Source of the DNA: Marilutibacter chinensis
GTDB lineage: Bacteria > Pseudomonadota > Gammaproteobacteria > Xanthomonadales > Xanthomonadaceae
DNA: 64,000 nt
Direction: 5' to 3'
Assembly (NCBI RefSeq): GCF_021725675.1
Contig: NZ_JAKJPO010000001.1
Location: 930,001 to 994,000, forward strand
Each line of letters starts with the position of its first letter. Position 1 is the stretch's first letter. The notes under the pieces were generated by a model. The model made no database searches and was not told the origin of the DNA. It was given only the letters and a program-made list of their open reading frames with translations. A program made the position numbers and the translations under genes. Shown in pieces: positions 51,364 through 59,125 of the stretch.

Positions 51364-52149
51364 CTATAGCGCCAGCTCGCCCACCCTTGCTGTTCGCTGC
51401 TCCATGTAGCGACCCATGTGGCCGGCTACCCGCGAGACCACCTCATTGATATCGTAAGCACCCACCCCAGTGGCCGTCAGCGCCGCGATGATGCAGAGGT
51501 TGGTCGTGGCCACCGTGTTGACCGTCGTCTGAAACAGGATGGCCGCGGGGACGTGCGCCCCTATCTGCCCGTTGGGGTCCTCATACATCACCCGGATGGC
51601 CTTGCCCCCGTGGACCAGTCCGCAGAGGGGATCCCAGGCGTTGGTCACCATGCGGGCCAGCTTTTGCGGCCCATCGTCTTGCCCGAGTCGAGCTACCGTG
51701 GCTTCGACTTCCGCCGCTAAGTCCTTCAGACGGATGGGCACCCACTTTCCCTTCTCGTTCTTCCGCCGGGGACCGCTGTCCTCATCGAGGAAGTCCCGCA
51801 ACTGCTCGTCGTCAGCGATGAACTGGACGAATACCGCACGCAGAAACTGTTCGATCTGCGATCGATGCAAACCCAACGCAACCGCGGGCAAGTCGATGGG
51901 GTGGGTTTCCAGTAGGAACAGCAGAGCCCGGCCGTAGTCCATGGAAGCGCGAAGCAGCTGGAACGTCACGCGGTGGCGCTCACTGTTCGGTGGAATGTGA
52001 AGCTGCTCCATGCCCGCCATGTTGGCTTCCAAGGCGGCTCGGGCCTCACTGGCTTCGCGGGAGATGTCTTGATCAGTGGGTTGCCGTCGGCGATGGCGCA
52101 TTGCGCCCAGCGCTGCCTGGATGCCCTGATTCAACGCGTCATTGCTCAT
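51364..52149 (-). CDS. helical protein, third gene of a coupled defence-like operon
   Basis: This 261-aa protein is helical, with RHRVTFQLLRASMDYGRALL, LGLHRSQIEQFLRAVFVQFI and DPLCGLVHGGKAIRVMYED. The last segment, with an H-G-G motif, resembles the protein at 43604. Its ATG overlaps the stop of the glycosylase-fold gene (ATGA). It is the last of three coupled genes. Possibly a DUF6988-like sensor or effector; uncertain. Confidence 0.55.
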   Translation of the reverse strand: MSNDALNQGIQAALGAMRHRRRQPTDQDISREASEARAALEANMAGMEQLHIPPNSERHRVTFQLLRASMDYGRALLFLLETHPIDLPAVALGLHRSQIEQFLRAVFVQFIADDEQLRDFLDEDSGPRRKNEKGKWVPIRLKDLAAEVEATVARLGQDDGPQKLARMVTNAWDPLCGLVHGGKAIRVMYEDPNGQIGAHVPAAILFQTTVNTVATTNLCIIAALTATGVGAYDINEVVSRVAGHMGRYMEQRTARVGELAL

Positions 52150-52847
52150 GCCACTGACCTGCCAAGAGGACAATTCAACAGATGCGTAAGCGCAGCCGCC
52201 CTATCCTCCCAGCGGTCCACGTTCCAGGATGGGTGGTAGACCCAGGTCATCCACGCCGCCCCACCATCGTAACCAAGGGACCACACCTGCCGCATTTCCA
52301 AGTATCGGCGCCGCCGTCCTTCGGAATTCACGTGGCGGGCATGGAAGGTGGGCAGGTCTGACTGTTCTCCGTAGTCAAGCATGCGCCACGTGGTGCGCCC
52401 GAGCACTAAGACAACGTCAGGACAGAGAATGGGGAGGATGTTCTCGACCAGCACCCGCCCTCCATGCCTGAAGTCAGCGCTTAACGGGCGGTGCCCCGAA
52501 GCAGTGCCCGCGAAACGCTGCGATAGGTTGCAAAAGGCGACACGCTGCCAGGCCTCAGCGGCCTCCATTAGCGATGGTGCTCTCTTGCCCGTCAGTAAGC
52601 GATCCAATTCATCGAAGAACTTCCCACCTCCCTTCCGCTCGGGAGTCTCCATGTCGCTGAATGTCTCGCGAGTGAAAGAACGTGTTATGCCCTCATCAAC
52701 CGTTGAGCCTTCCTTTCGGTAGTGGGACTCCCCCAGCAAAAGCAATCGGCGCCCAGCGAATCCCTTCAGATAGCGACGTCCCACGTAGGGCAGAAAGGAG
52801 ATCTCCTCAGGCCAGTCTTTCACGCCCAGCAGTGCCGGATCGATCAC
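52146..52847 (-). CDS. uracil-DNA glycosylase-fold protein
   Basis: This 233-aa protein has RRLLLLGESHYRKEG near residue 33, VVLVLGRTTWRML near residue 145 and TWVYHPSWNVDRW near residue 205. The three match the core strands and the HPS motif of the uracil-DNA glycosylase superfamily, although the catalytic GQDPYH motif of classic enzymes is changed to GESHY. It may bind or excise modified bases. It is coupled by 4-base overlaps to genes on both sides. Confidence 0.6.
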   Translation of the reverse strand: MIDPALLGVKDWPEEISFLPYVGRRYLKGFAGRRLLLLGESHYRKEGSTVDEGITRSFTRETFSDMETPERKGGGKFFDELDRLLTGKRAPSLMEAAEAWQRVAFCNLSQRFAGTASGHRPLSADFRHGGRVLVENILPILCPDVVLVLGRTTWRMLDYGEQSDLPTFHARHVNSEGRRRRYLEMRQVWSLGYDGGAAWMTWVYHPSWNVDRWEDRAAALTHLLNCPLGRSVA

Positions 52848-54322
52848 GGGAGCACCCTCTCACGTTCATTGGCTGCAGTCGAAGGCCTCAAGACACTCTT
52901 CGCCAATTGCCTTGGGTCGGCAGCCCACATATCCGCCACTTCGGGGAACAGGCGCATCAATAACCCGTCCCATGTGCGATCGGGCTGAAAGCTGCTCTCG
53001 CCCTTGGCCAGGCTGGACAACACGTCCTTCATCTTGCCCTGGAGTTTTCTGGTTCGGTCCTGCTCCAACACGGTCTTCAACTGGCCGTGCGCGCGGAGCA
53101 TGCAGCGGTAGAACCAGAGCGTCTTGGGCCACACCTTGTGGATGTGATGACCGAGTTCGGCCAAGGTCTCGAACCCGATCCCGATGGGGTTCCCCTGGCC
53201 ATGCTTGGCCGAGTAGCCGGCCACCAACAGCCGGTCCAGCTCTCCTTGCCCCTTGGCGTATTGAGGCAGGGTGATTCCCACCTGCGCGAACGAGCGGCGC
53301 AGTTCATCCCACCGCCGATCACGCTCCTTGTAGTCCTCGATCTCCCCGCGCAGCAGTGCCACATAGAACGTCTCGAAGGCCTCCCGTCGCTTGGCCCAGA
53401 CCTGATCCTCCCGCCAAGCCTCACGGGCTTGCTCGGCAAGCGCCTTCTGCGTTTCGTAGTCGAAGGCGTAGGCCCTGGGAACGCCGCGGCTGCAGGTGTC
53501 GAATGTCAGCTCGTCGAAGGCCACCTCTCGGCGCACCTCCACATCCTCCACCACCCCGTTTGTGAGGCGGGGCTCCAGCCAGGCGCCCTCCAAGTAGAAG
53601 CGCCCCTCCCGCTGGGACCGGGCCACCGTTTGCGGGGTGACACGAAAGGCATTGCGGTTGTTCGAGAAGAACAGATCGTCTTCGGCCAACCGGAACTTAG
53701 ACAAGTCCAGATCCTTGAACAGCCAGAGCATGTGCCCGGTGTTCTCGCGGTAGAACTTCATGCGTTCGGCGATGACGTGCACGAAGGTGGTGGAGAGCTG
53801 GATCTCGATGGCCCACCGCTGACCGTTCCGTTGGGTCTGGATGTCGGGCTGGCGCCACTTCGCACCGTCCACGTCCCACCACCGCCGCTCCACTTCGGTG
53901 TTGAAGAACGACGGGTCGGCATCCAGGCTGTCCTTCACCCACTGCTTGAAGGCTTTGTGGAGGGCGCCTTCCTTGTGCAGCCCGAACTTGCGGGCCAAGA
54001 TGGCCTTGGGGGAGTGGCCCTTGCGCCCGGTGCAAGTTTCTCGGAAGCGCGCCGTGAGGTGATCGAAATAGAACCGGATTTCCGTGCGCGCCCGAATCGC
54101 CTTGGACCTGACCCCCATCGCATCCTTGCAGTGAGGGCAGACGTAGCGCGGCATTCCGTCCAGCAATTCGAGCTCCGCAGCCAGACGACCGTCCCGGACC
54201 ACTTCCCCATAGTCCCGGCCTTGCATGAAGTCGTCGAGGGTGAGGGTGTCACCGCTCACCCGGTCCCAGACAAGGTCATGGGAACGCTTCGAGGCAGGAA
54301 CGTATCGGACGGGACTTTCCAT
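52844..54322 (-). CDS. DUF6035/CoiA-like nuclease-type protein
   Basis: The protein is 492 aa. Near residue 55 it has MPRYVCPHCKDAMG, a zinc knuckle, then HLTARFRETCTGRKGHSPK. Around residues 150-200 it has WRQPDIQTQRNGQRWAIEIQ, then LSTTFVHVIAERMKFYRENT. This D...E-I-Q-L core matches DUF6035 and the CoiA competence family, which are PD-(D/E)XK-related. The rest is helical. It is the first gene of a three-gene operon joined by ATGA overlaps to a glycosylase-fold gene and a helical gene. Confidence 0.72.
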   Translation of the reverse strand: MESPVRYVPASKRSHDLVWDRVSGDTLTLDDFMQGRDYGEVVRDGRLAAELELLDGMPRYVCPHCKDAMGVRSKAIRARTEIRFYFDHLTARFRETCTGRKGHSPKAILARKFGLHKEGALHKAFKQWVKDSLDADPSFFNTEVERRWWDVDGAKWRQPDIQTQRNGQRWAIEIQLSTTFVHVIAERMKFYRENTGHMLWLFKDLDLSKFRLAEDDLFFSNNRNAFRVTPQTVARSQREGRFYLEGAWLEPRLTNGVVEDVEVRREVAFDELTFDTCSRGVPRAYAFDYETQKALAEQAREAWREDQVWAKRREAFETFYVALLRGEIEDYKERDRRWDELRRSFAQVGITLPQYAKGQGELDRLLVAGYSAKHGQGNPIGIGFETLAELGHHIHKVWPKTLWFYRCMLRAHGQLKTVLEQDRTRKLQGKMKDVLSSLAKGESSFQPDRTWDGLLMRLFPEVADMWAADPRQLAKSVLRPSTAANERERVLP

Positions 54323-54493
54323 TCCACAACGCTACCGTGCATCCGTCGCAAAAGATGAGACATGCTCGCGCCCACTTCGCCAGCTTGTCGAGACCCGTTC
54401 TCATCGCCTAAAAACTGCCTAAAGAAAACGGTTGCCGCCGCCCATTCCGTGGTCTAACTATAGGGCCCTTCGAAATACCAAACGGGGGCGATC

Positions 54494-55624
54494 ATGACGA
54501 CACAACACGGCTGGCAGCCATGCAGGGCGTGCCACCACCCAGGGCAGGACATTCGCATTGAAGGGGATTGGCACCTGCGGGCCAACCCCGGCTATTGGGG
54601 TGCTCAAGCCCCCCGGGTTCTCGTGCTGGGTTTCTCCAAGGGTGCCACGCAGATCGCTGCCGCCGCGGGAGGGCAGTTCGATGCGGTGGCTTTCGCGGGG
54701 ATGCGCCCCCGCTTGAAGGCGGTGCTGGACGGGCTCGGCCTCGATCTCGATGGGCAGAGTATCGACGAAGCCTTGTCAGCGGGCGGGCGCGCCTTGGGCG
54801 CGGCATCGCTGATCCGTTGCGGGCTGTCGGTGATGGAGAACGGGCAGCTCAAAAGCAGTGGCACGATCATGCCCAAGGCAGCCAAGGCACCTTTTCCACT
54901 CCAGGCCATGAAGACGTGCATCGGCCGCCACTTGGCCCCTCTTCCGGAGAGCGTGGAAACGGTGGTCATGCTGGGCACCACCGATGCTTACGTGAAGGGG
55001 GTGAAAGGCCTGCTGCGCGAGCAGTTCTCTGACTACCAGGACGTCAACGACGTGGCCTTTCGAGCGCAGGGCCGCACTTGGGTGTTCGCATCGCACCCCA
55101 GCGGGGCCAACGGCACGTTCGGGGAATGGGTGGCCGGCGATGGGTCGACCGAGTCGGGCCGCAAGCGCTTGTTGGCGCTCGCCGCGCTCGGCAAACCGTC
55201 TGACGCCGTCCCATCCCGTGCGTCAGCTCCTGCGCGCGTTTCAGCGACAGAGACTCGGCCTGTCACCACTCCACCACCAGTTCGCCCCACACCTCCTAAG
55301 CCCACCTCGCCTGTATCCCAGGCATCGGCTCCCACCCGCCTGGATGCGCGCTTCGCCCAGACCTTTCATCTGGTCAGCAACGAGGGCCGGAAGGTTGTGC
55401 CGGTGCGCATGAAGAATCAGGACACCGGCCTGGTCGCCTTTCGCCTGGCGAAGATGGGCAACACCAAGGATGGCCAGCGGGAAGTCACCGACGAAGCCGA
55501 ACTGCTGCGATTGTGCGAGACCGGGCAATACCAGGTCAGGGCGCAGCCGTTGGACAAGTCGGGTCCCGCGAACTTCGTTCGCCCCCTGCTCAACCACCGG
55601 ATCGTGAAGTCACCGGCGGCTTGA
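54494..55624 (+). CDS. second uracil-DNA glycosylase-fold protein with zinc knuckle and tail domain
   Basis: The protein is 376 aa. It has CRACHHPG at residue 9, VLVLGFSKGATQ near residue 37, SLIRCGLSVMENG near residue 103, VVMLGTTDAYVKG near residue 155 and WVFASHPSGANGTFGEW near residue 196. This is the order of core motifs of the glycosylase superfamily. A proline-rich linker and a compact domain of about 80 residues (RKVVPVRMKNQDTGLVAFRL) follow. It is divergent from the three-gene operon with 171 bp between, so the two may be co-regulated. A TTGCCG-N17-TAACTA promoter is possible at 54432. Confidence 0.6.
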   Translation: MTTQHGWQPCRACHHPGQDIRIEGDWHLRANPGYWGAQAPRVLVLGFSKGATQIAAAAGGQFDAVAFAGMRPRLKAVLDGLGLDLDGQSIDEALSAGGRALGAASLIRCGLSVMENGQLKSSGTIMPKAAKAPFPLQAMKTCIGRHLAPLPESVETVVMLGTTDAYVKGVKGLLREQFSDYQDVNDVAFRAQGRTWVFASHPSGANGTFGEWVAGDGSTESGRKRLLALAALGKPSDAVPSRASAPARVSATETRPVTTPPPVRPTPPKPTSPVSQASAPTRLDARFAQTFHLVSNEGRKVVPVRMKNQDTGLVAFRLAKMGNTKDGQREVTDEAELLRLCETGQYQVRAQPLDKSGPANFVRPLLNHRIVKSPAA

Positions 55625-55775
55625 TGGGGGCTCCCCTGTCCTTCATGCCCTCCGTCAGCAGTTCGCGGACGAGTTCGCTGACGTGCTTGCCCTGCTCGGT
55701 CGCCAGAAGTTCCATCTGCGCCTTCAGCTCCCTGGGCACGCGCACGGCCATTTGAACGTAGGCCGGCCGGGTCAT
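55590..55775 (-). CDS. ribbon-helix-helix protein
   Basis: This 61-aa protein, MTRPAYVQMAVRVPRELKAQ then LLATEQGKHVSELVRELLTE, has a CopG/Arc-type fold. It is the last of four minus-strand small genes. Its ATG overlaps the stop of the upstream membrane protein gene. Its end overlaps the convergent glycosylase-fold gene by 35 bp. Probably a regulator. Confidence 0.75.
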   Translation of the reverse strand: MTRPAYVQMAVRVPRELKAQMELLATEQGKHVSELVRELLTEGMKDRGAPIKPPVTSRSGG

Positions 55776-55963
55776 GGCAACGCCAAGGACAGCACCACCG
55801 CCACGGCCAGGCCCGCAATGATCGCGGCTTTCAGGAGTGAACGGCGGCGGGCAACACCCGTCTGTCGCTTCGCGCTCTTCCAGTGAATACCAGCGATGCA
55901 GAAGACGATGAAGAGGAACAGGACCACCCAGGCGGTGGTGACGATGGCACCGAAGGTGATCAT
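55772..55963 (-). CDS. small two-helix membrane protein
   Basis: This 63-aa protein has two membrane helices (TTAWVVLFLFIVFCIAGI and LLKAAIIAGLAVAVVLSLAL) joined by a basic loop HWKSAKRQTGVARRR. Overlaps of the ATGA type link it to the genes on both sides. Function unknown. Confidence 0.7.
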   Translation of the reverse strand: MITFGAIVTTAWVVLFLFIVFCIAGIHWKSAKRQTGVARRRSLLKAAIIAGLAVAVVLSLALP

Positions 55964-56184
55964 GCAGCACCTGCCAGAATCATCGTGGGAAAGATAAGCC
56001 ACGCGCTGATGACCGAATAACATCCGACAAGGCCAAGCGATGCGTCGCGACGCTGGGCAACGGTCGCATTCGTGTTGGCAACCATGTGACCGCAATAGGC
56101 GATCAGTGCCCACCCTTCCATAGGCAAGGAGTAACAGTCCCGCAGGGTGATGGGCTTCAAGGACTTAATCGGCGAAATGGTCAT
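55960..56184 (-). CDS. small membrane protein
   Basis: This 74-aa protein (MTISPIKSLKPITLRDCYSL) has one or two hydrophobic segments (WALIAYCGHMVA and CYSVISAWLIFPTMILAG). It overlaps its upstream neighbour by 20 bp and its downstream neighbour by 4 bp. Function unknown. Confidence 0.65.
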   Translation of the reverse strand: MTISPIKSLKPITLRDCYSLPMEGWALIAYCGHMVANTNATVAQRRDASLGLVGCYSVISAWLIFPTMILAGAA

Positions 56185-56539
56185 AAGGGCTCTCCTGGTT
56201 ATCGATACTGCCGTAGGCTGGCGCAGAGTTCAGATGGGCGGCATCCGAATGAAGCATGTCAGCGATGCCTCTCAATACGTCCAGCAATGATTTGCTGTTG
56301 CTGGCGTTCGCTTCTGCACGAGCCAGAAATTCCTCCCCCTCGTCTGGTAGGCCTGAACGCACGTCACCGACCTTCTCGCGCATCAAGCTGGAGTCGGGCA
56401 TGCTCGCGCCGGTCACACGATTCCAATCGCTGGAGAAGCGGTCCACTCCGTCCATGCCCATGAAGAACAGGCAGGCCAAGATGACAACGACGATGACGTT
56501 GACAACCCCTTCCCGCGTCACTCTGAAACCGATGAACAT
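56165..56539 (-). CDS. single-pass membrane protein
   Basis: This 124-aa protein has one N-terminal membrane helix (VVNVIVVVILACLFFMGMDG) and an acidic, helical periplasmic or cytoplasmic part (RSGLPDEGEEFLARAEANAS). It is the first gene of a four-gene unit under the promoter at 56632. Function unknown. Confidence 0.7.
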   Translation of the reverse strand: MFIGFRVTREGVVNVIVVVILACLFFMGMDGVDRFSSDWNRVTGASMPDSSLMREKVGDVRSGLPDEGEEFLARAEANASNSKSLLDVLRGIADMLHSDAAHLNSAPAYGSIDNQESPYDHFAD

Positions 56540-56604
56540 GTCTTTTCTCCCCTAGCGTTTCGTTTGTCGGTGTATGACGCTCGTATCCCGTTCGTCATAC
56601 CTCT

Positions 56605-56632
56605 GGGATACATCTGCACGACAAACGCGCAA
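56605..56632 (-). promoter_or_regulatory. element-type promoter
   Basis: Minus strand TTGCGC (56632-56627), 16 bp, TATCCC (56610-56605), upstream of the four-gene membrane unit. GTATGACG and CGTCATAC arms lie between it and the gene. Confidence 0.6.
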
Positions 56633-56702
56633 GAGGACCTTGCAGACTAAAGTTGAGAATCGCGAAGCGCCGCTCGCTTCTTTGTTAGGCAAGGACACGA
56701 AG

Positions 56703-56719
56703 AGGGCCCGAAGGCCCCT
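56703..56719 (-). terminator. hairpin after the 63-aa gene
   Basis: GGGCC-CGAA-GGCCC with flanking AGA and CTT forms a short GC hairpin 9 bp past the stop of the gene at 56728. The T run on the minus strand is poor (CTCTTC). Confidence 0.5.
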
Positions 56720-56727
56720 TGCGTGTA

Positions 56728-56919
56728 TCAGCGCCAACCCCGGTCAACTCGGTCGAGGTCGTAGTCCTCGCCGAACTGAAGGGCCGCGGCTTTCGGCTCC
56801 AGATCCGCGTAGCGGGACAGCTCGGCGTCGGTTAGGCCAGCGTCGCCGATGGTGATGGCGAAGTGCGACTGAAGAGCGGCGTTGAAGGCGTCACGCCAGG
56901 TCGCGGTGATGGTCGTCAT
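56728..56919 (-). CDS. small acidic protein, unknown
   Basis: This 63-aa protein (MTTITATWRDAFNAALQSHF, ending DYDLDRVDRGWR) is acidic and helical, with no known fold. AAGGAGAACACCC precedes the ATG. The gene lies between two hairpins and follows a 68-aa gene on the same strand. Confidence 0.65.
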   Translation of the reverse strand: MTTITATWRDAFNAALQSHFAITIGDAGLTDAELSRYADLEPKAAALQFGEDYDLDRVDRGWR

Positions 56920-56944
56920 GGGTGTTCTCCTTGAGGAAGAGAAA

Positions 56945-56962
56945 GGGGCCCCGAAGGGCCCC
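56945..56962 (-). terminator. hairpin between two small genes
   Basis: GGGGCCC-CGAA-GGGCCCC, then TTTCTC on the minus strand, 8 bp after the stop of the 68-aa gene. It may end or reduce transcription into the 63-aa gene. Confidence 0.7.
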
Positions 56963-56969
56963 GTGGCGG

Positions 56970-57176
56970 TCAGTCTTCCTTGGGTTCGGGCAGGCGCAGG
57001 ACCACCACGCCGCTCACCGGCACCGCGTTGAGGACGAGGCGGTAGCCCTTGCCGTCCTGGTGCGGCCAGGCCGCGCCGATCTTCGACCAGTTGCTGCGCT
57101 TCTCGCCCTGGACTTCGTATTCCTCGACCAGGAAGGCGTCGAGGCGGTCGTTGGCGGGCTGGTTCTTCTTGGCCAT
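56970..57176 (-). CDS. small protein, unknown
   Basis: This 68-aa protein, MAKKNQPANDRLDAFLVEEY then EVQGEKRSNWSKIGAAWPHQ, has the form of small single-domain plasmid proteins with a beta-hairpin ending in VVVLRLPEPKED. GGAGAAAG precedes the ATG. Function unknown. Confidence 0.65.
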   Translation of the reverse strand: MAKKNQPANDRLDAFLVEEYEVQGEKRSNWSKIGAAWPHQDGKGYRLVLNAVPVSGVVVLRLPEPKED

Positions 57177-57587
57177 GATCTTTCTCCGTTGGGTTCGAGC
57201 GGATTGCTCGCGAACCGGTGAAGGAAGCCGTCCAGGCCTTGCAGCACCCCGGCAGCAACGCAGCGGCAGCGCAGGAGCCCAGAGGGGCCGAAACGCAGAG
57301 GAGGAGTGCCACGCACTTGCGCAGGGACGAGGCGACCGATCCTGTCGCGATGAAGCAACCGCGCCCAACGGAGCCATGCAATGGCCCCTCCCACCCGCCC
57401 TCGCCTCGCTCAGCTGTCGAGGAAAGTCCTGGCGAATCAGCGTTCGAAATCGGGGTGGCTGAACCTGACAAGGGCCGCCTTGGCTTTGCGCTGCCGGCAA
57501 TGGTGATTTTGGCCGTAGGCCAACCGATACCACCGGGACCAGTGAGGCCGACTTATTCTCTTAACTGGAACACGCGCCGTTCACGCG
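57177..57587. other. 411-bp region without a recognised gene
   Basis: The open frames on both strands here have poor composition and no ribosome site. The region may hold the promoter for the 68-aa gene. No repeats or RNA gene were recognised. Confidence 0.4.
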
Positions 57588-58049
57588 TCAACGCTGAATG
57601 CGGGCCGAGGCACCCTCGCGCGTCCACGCTTCAAAAAACGCCACGGCGGCATCGAAGCCGATTTCCTTGGCGTAGTTGTATCCAGTTATCCCGACCTTCC
57701 CATGGAAAGAGCCCGATTCGTATGGGCTCACATTATCAGTCAGCACTAAGCGCTCTACCTCAACTGAATTGCGCCGCTCCAGCGCAAATAGCAGCTCGCC
57801 TACTTTACGTAGACGTCGCTGCTGAGATTGATGCCACTTAGCTTCATGGGCTTGATTCACCCGCCCAGAAGCTGAGGCTTCAGGGGAACGCAACACCCCC
57901 ATTTGTGCCAGGAGCTTGAGGACCTGAGCCAGCACGATCAGACCAACGACGATCCAGAACACGACAGTGAACCCTGTCTCACCGATGGTCTGGAGCAACC
58001 ACCCCGCAACAAGCAACACGCCAATGACGCCCCAGCTCATGCCTTTCAC
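57588..58049 (-). CDS. two-helix membrane protein with cytoplasmic tail
   Basis: This 153-aa protein has two N-terminal membrane helices (WGVIGVLLVAGWLLQTIGE and TVVFWIVVGLIVLAQVLKLL), then a charged helical part and a compact end (HGKVGITGYNYAKEIGFDAA). It begins 3 bp after the stop of the PDZ gene, so both are co-expressed. No family recognised. Confidence 0.68.
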   Translation of the reverse strand: MKGMSWGVIGVLLVAGWLLQTIGETGFTVVFWIVVGLIVLAQVLKLLAQMGVLRSPEASASGRVNQAHEAKWHQSQQRRLRKVGELLFALERRNSVEVERLVLTDNVSPYESGSFHGKVGITGYNYAKEIGFDAAVAFFEAWTREGASARIQR

Positions 58050-58051
58050 AG

Positions 58052-58933
58052 TCAGTCACCCTGCTTCTGCTTCTGCCACCACCCCTGCCCTCCATCCTGC
58101 GTGGCCGGCGTCGTTTGAGACTGAGCAGATGGAGAAGCAACAGGCGTGGAAACAGGCGGTGTCACTACGGTGGTATTTTCGACCGGCGTGTTGCTTGGCG
58201 CAGGCCGCTTCCTCACGATGATCTCACCCTTGTTGAGCACCTGAAGCTTTGCCTCGCCGATCTGCAAGAAACCGAGCAACTGGATGGTCGCCGGGCTTTG
58301 CTCGGCGAGTGGGACGCCGCCAATGTGGGTGATGACGTCGCCGGGACGCAGTCCGGCTTGCTCAGCAGGCGCGCCCGGCACCAGCGCTTCGATGACAGCC
58401 CCGACCTTACGGGTCTTCCGGGTGGGCTTTTCGTAGGCCTGGATGCCTAACGCATTGTGCTCGCCGGGCACCATGCGCCCCTCGGCGAAGGCCGCCACGA
58501 GCTGCAGCCCCAAATGGTTCTCGTTGTAGACCACCGGGTTGGTGATCTCCACCGAATTACTGGCGTTGAACATGTTGGTGGCCACGGTTTCAAACTTGTT
58601 GCTCACCATCACGTCAGGGCCCATCTGGGCCATCGTGAAGGTCAGGCGCCCCTTAGGCTCCTGCCAGCCGCTGTTCCCCTGCGCCATTTGGACGCCAATG
58701 GACTGCCAGAAGGAGAGCGGGAACTCATAGACCATGACGTTCTGGTCCTGCCGGGTCGGGGTTTTCCCCGCCGGCAGCATCATCGCCACGATGGCGTTCT
58801 GGACGTCCTGGACGCTGCGCCCTTTAACTGTCACCACCGGTGCCGGCGTCGAACCCAGCTTGGCCGGATCGGCGTGGGCCTGCCCTGCAATCAACGCCAT
58901 CGCCAACGCGCCGGCCCAGACAAAGTGCCTCAT
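58052..58933 (-). CDS. exported PDZ-domain protein
   Basis: This 293-aa protein has a signal peptide ending at QAHA. Residues 40-170 form an unknown domain (GRSVQDVQNAIVAMMLPAGK). Residues 175-245 form a PDZ domain, with VGAVIEALVPGAPAEQAGLR and PGDVITHIGGVPL. A proline-, threonine- and serine-rich tail follows. No protease active site is present. PDZ domains bind peptide ends in the periplasm, for example in secretion systems. GGGGAAGGGG precedes the ATG. Confidence 0.8.
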   Translation of the reverse strand: MRHFVWAGALAMALIAGQAHADPAKLGSTPAPVVTVKGRSVQDVQNAIVAMMLPAGKTPTRQDQNVMVYEFPLSFWQSIGVQMAQGNSGWQEPKGRLTFTMAQMGPDVMVSNKFETVATNMFNASNSVEITNPVVYNENHLGLQLVAAFAEGRMVPGEHNALGIQAYEKPTRKTRKVGAVIEALVPGAPAEQAGLRPGDVITHIGGVPLAEQSPATIQLLGFLQIGEAKLQVLNKGEIIVRKRPAPSNTPVENTTVVTPPVSTPVASPSAQSQTTPATQDGGQGWWQKQKQGD

Positions 58934-59125
58934 CCCCTTCCCCTATTTTTCGGACCTTGGGCCCGCCCCGGTCCAGTCTACGGGGGCCAGGATGCCTCCG
59001 GAAGCTCTCACGGGATGAGATGCGCCGTCGCGGCCCCCCGAGCGACATGACCTCGGCGGCTGCCCGGCTTACCATGGAGTAGCCGGAGGTTGGGGAAGTT
59101 TGCGCTGCGGCATACCAGGGGAAAC

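Noticed and set aside
57218..57841. A 207-aa plus-strand frame in the 57-kb gap
   Set aside because: It overlaps the clear membrane-protein gene on the minus strand and has no recognisable domain or ribosome site.
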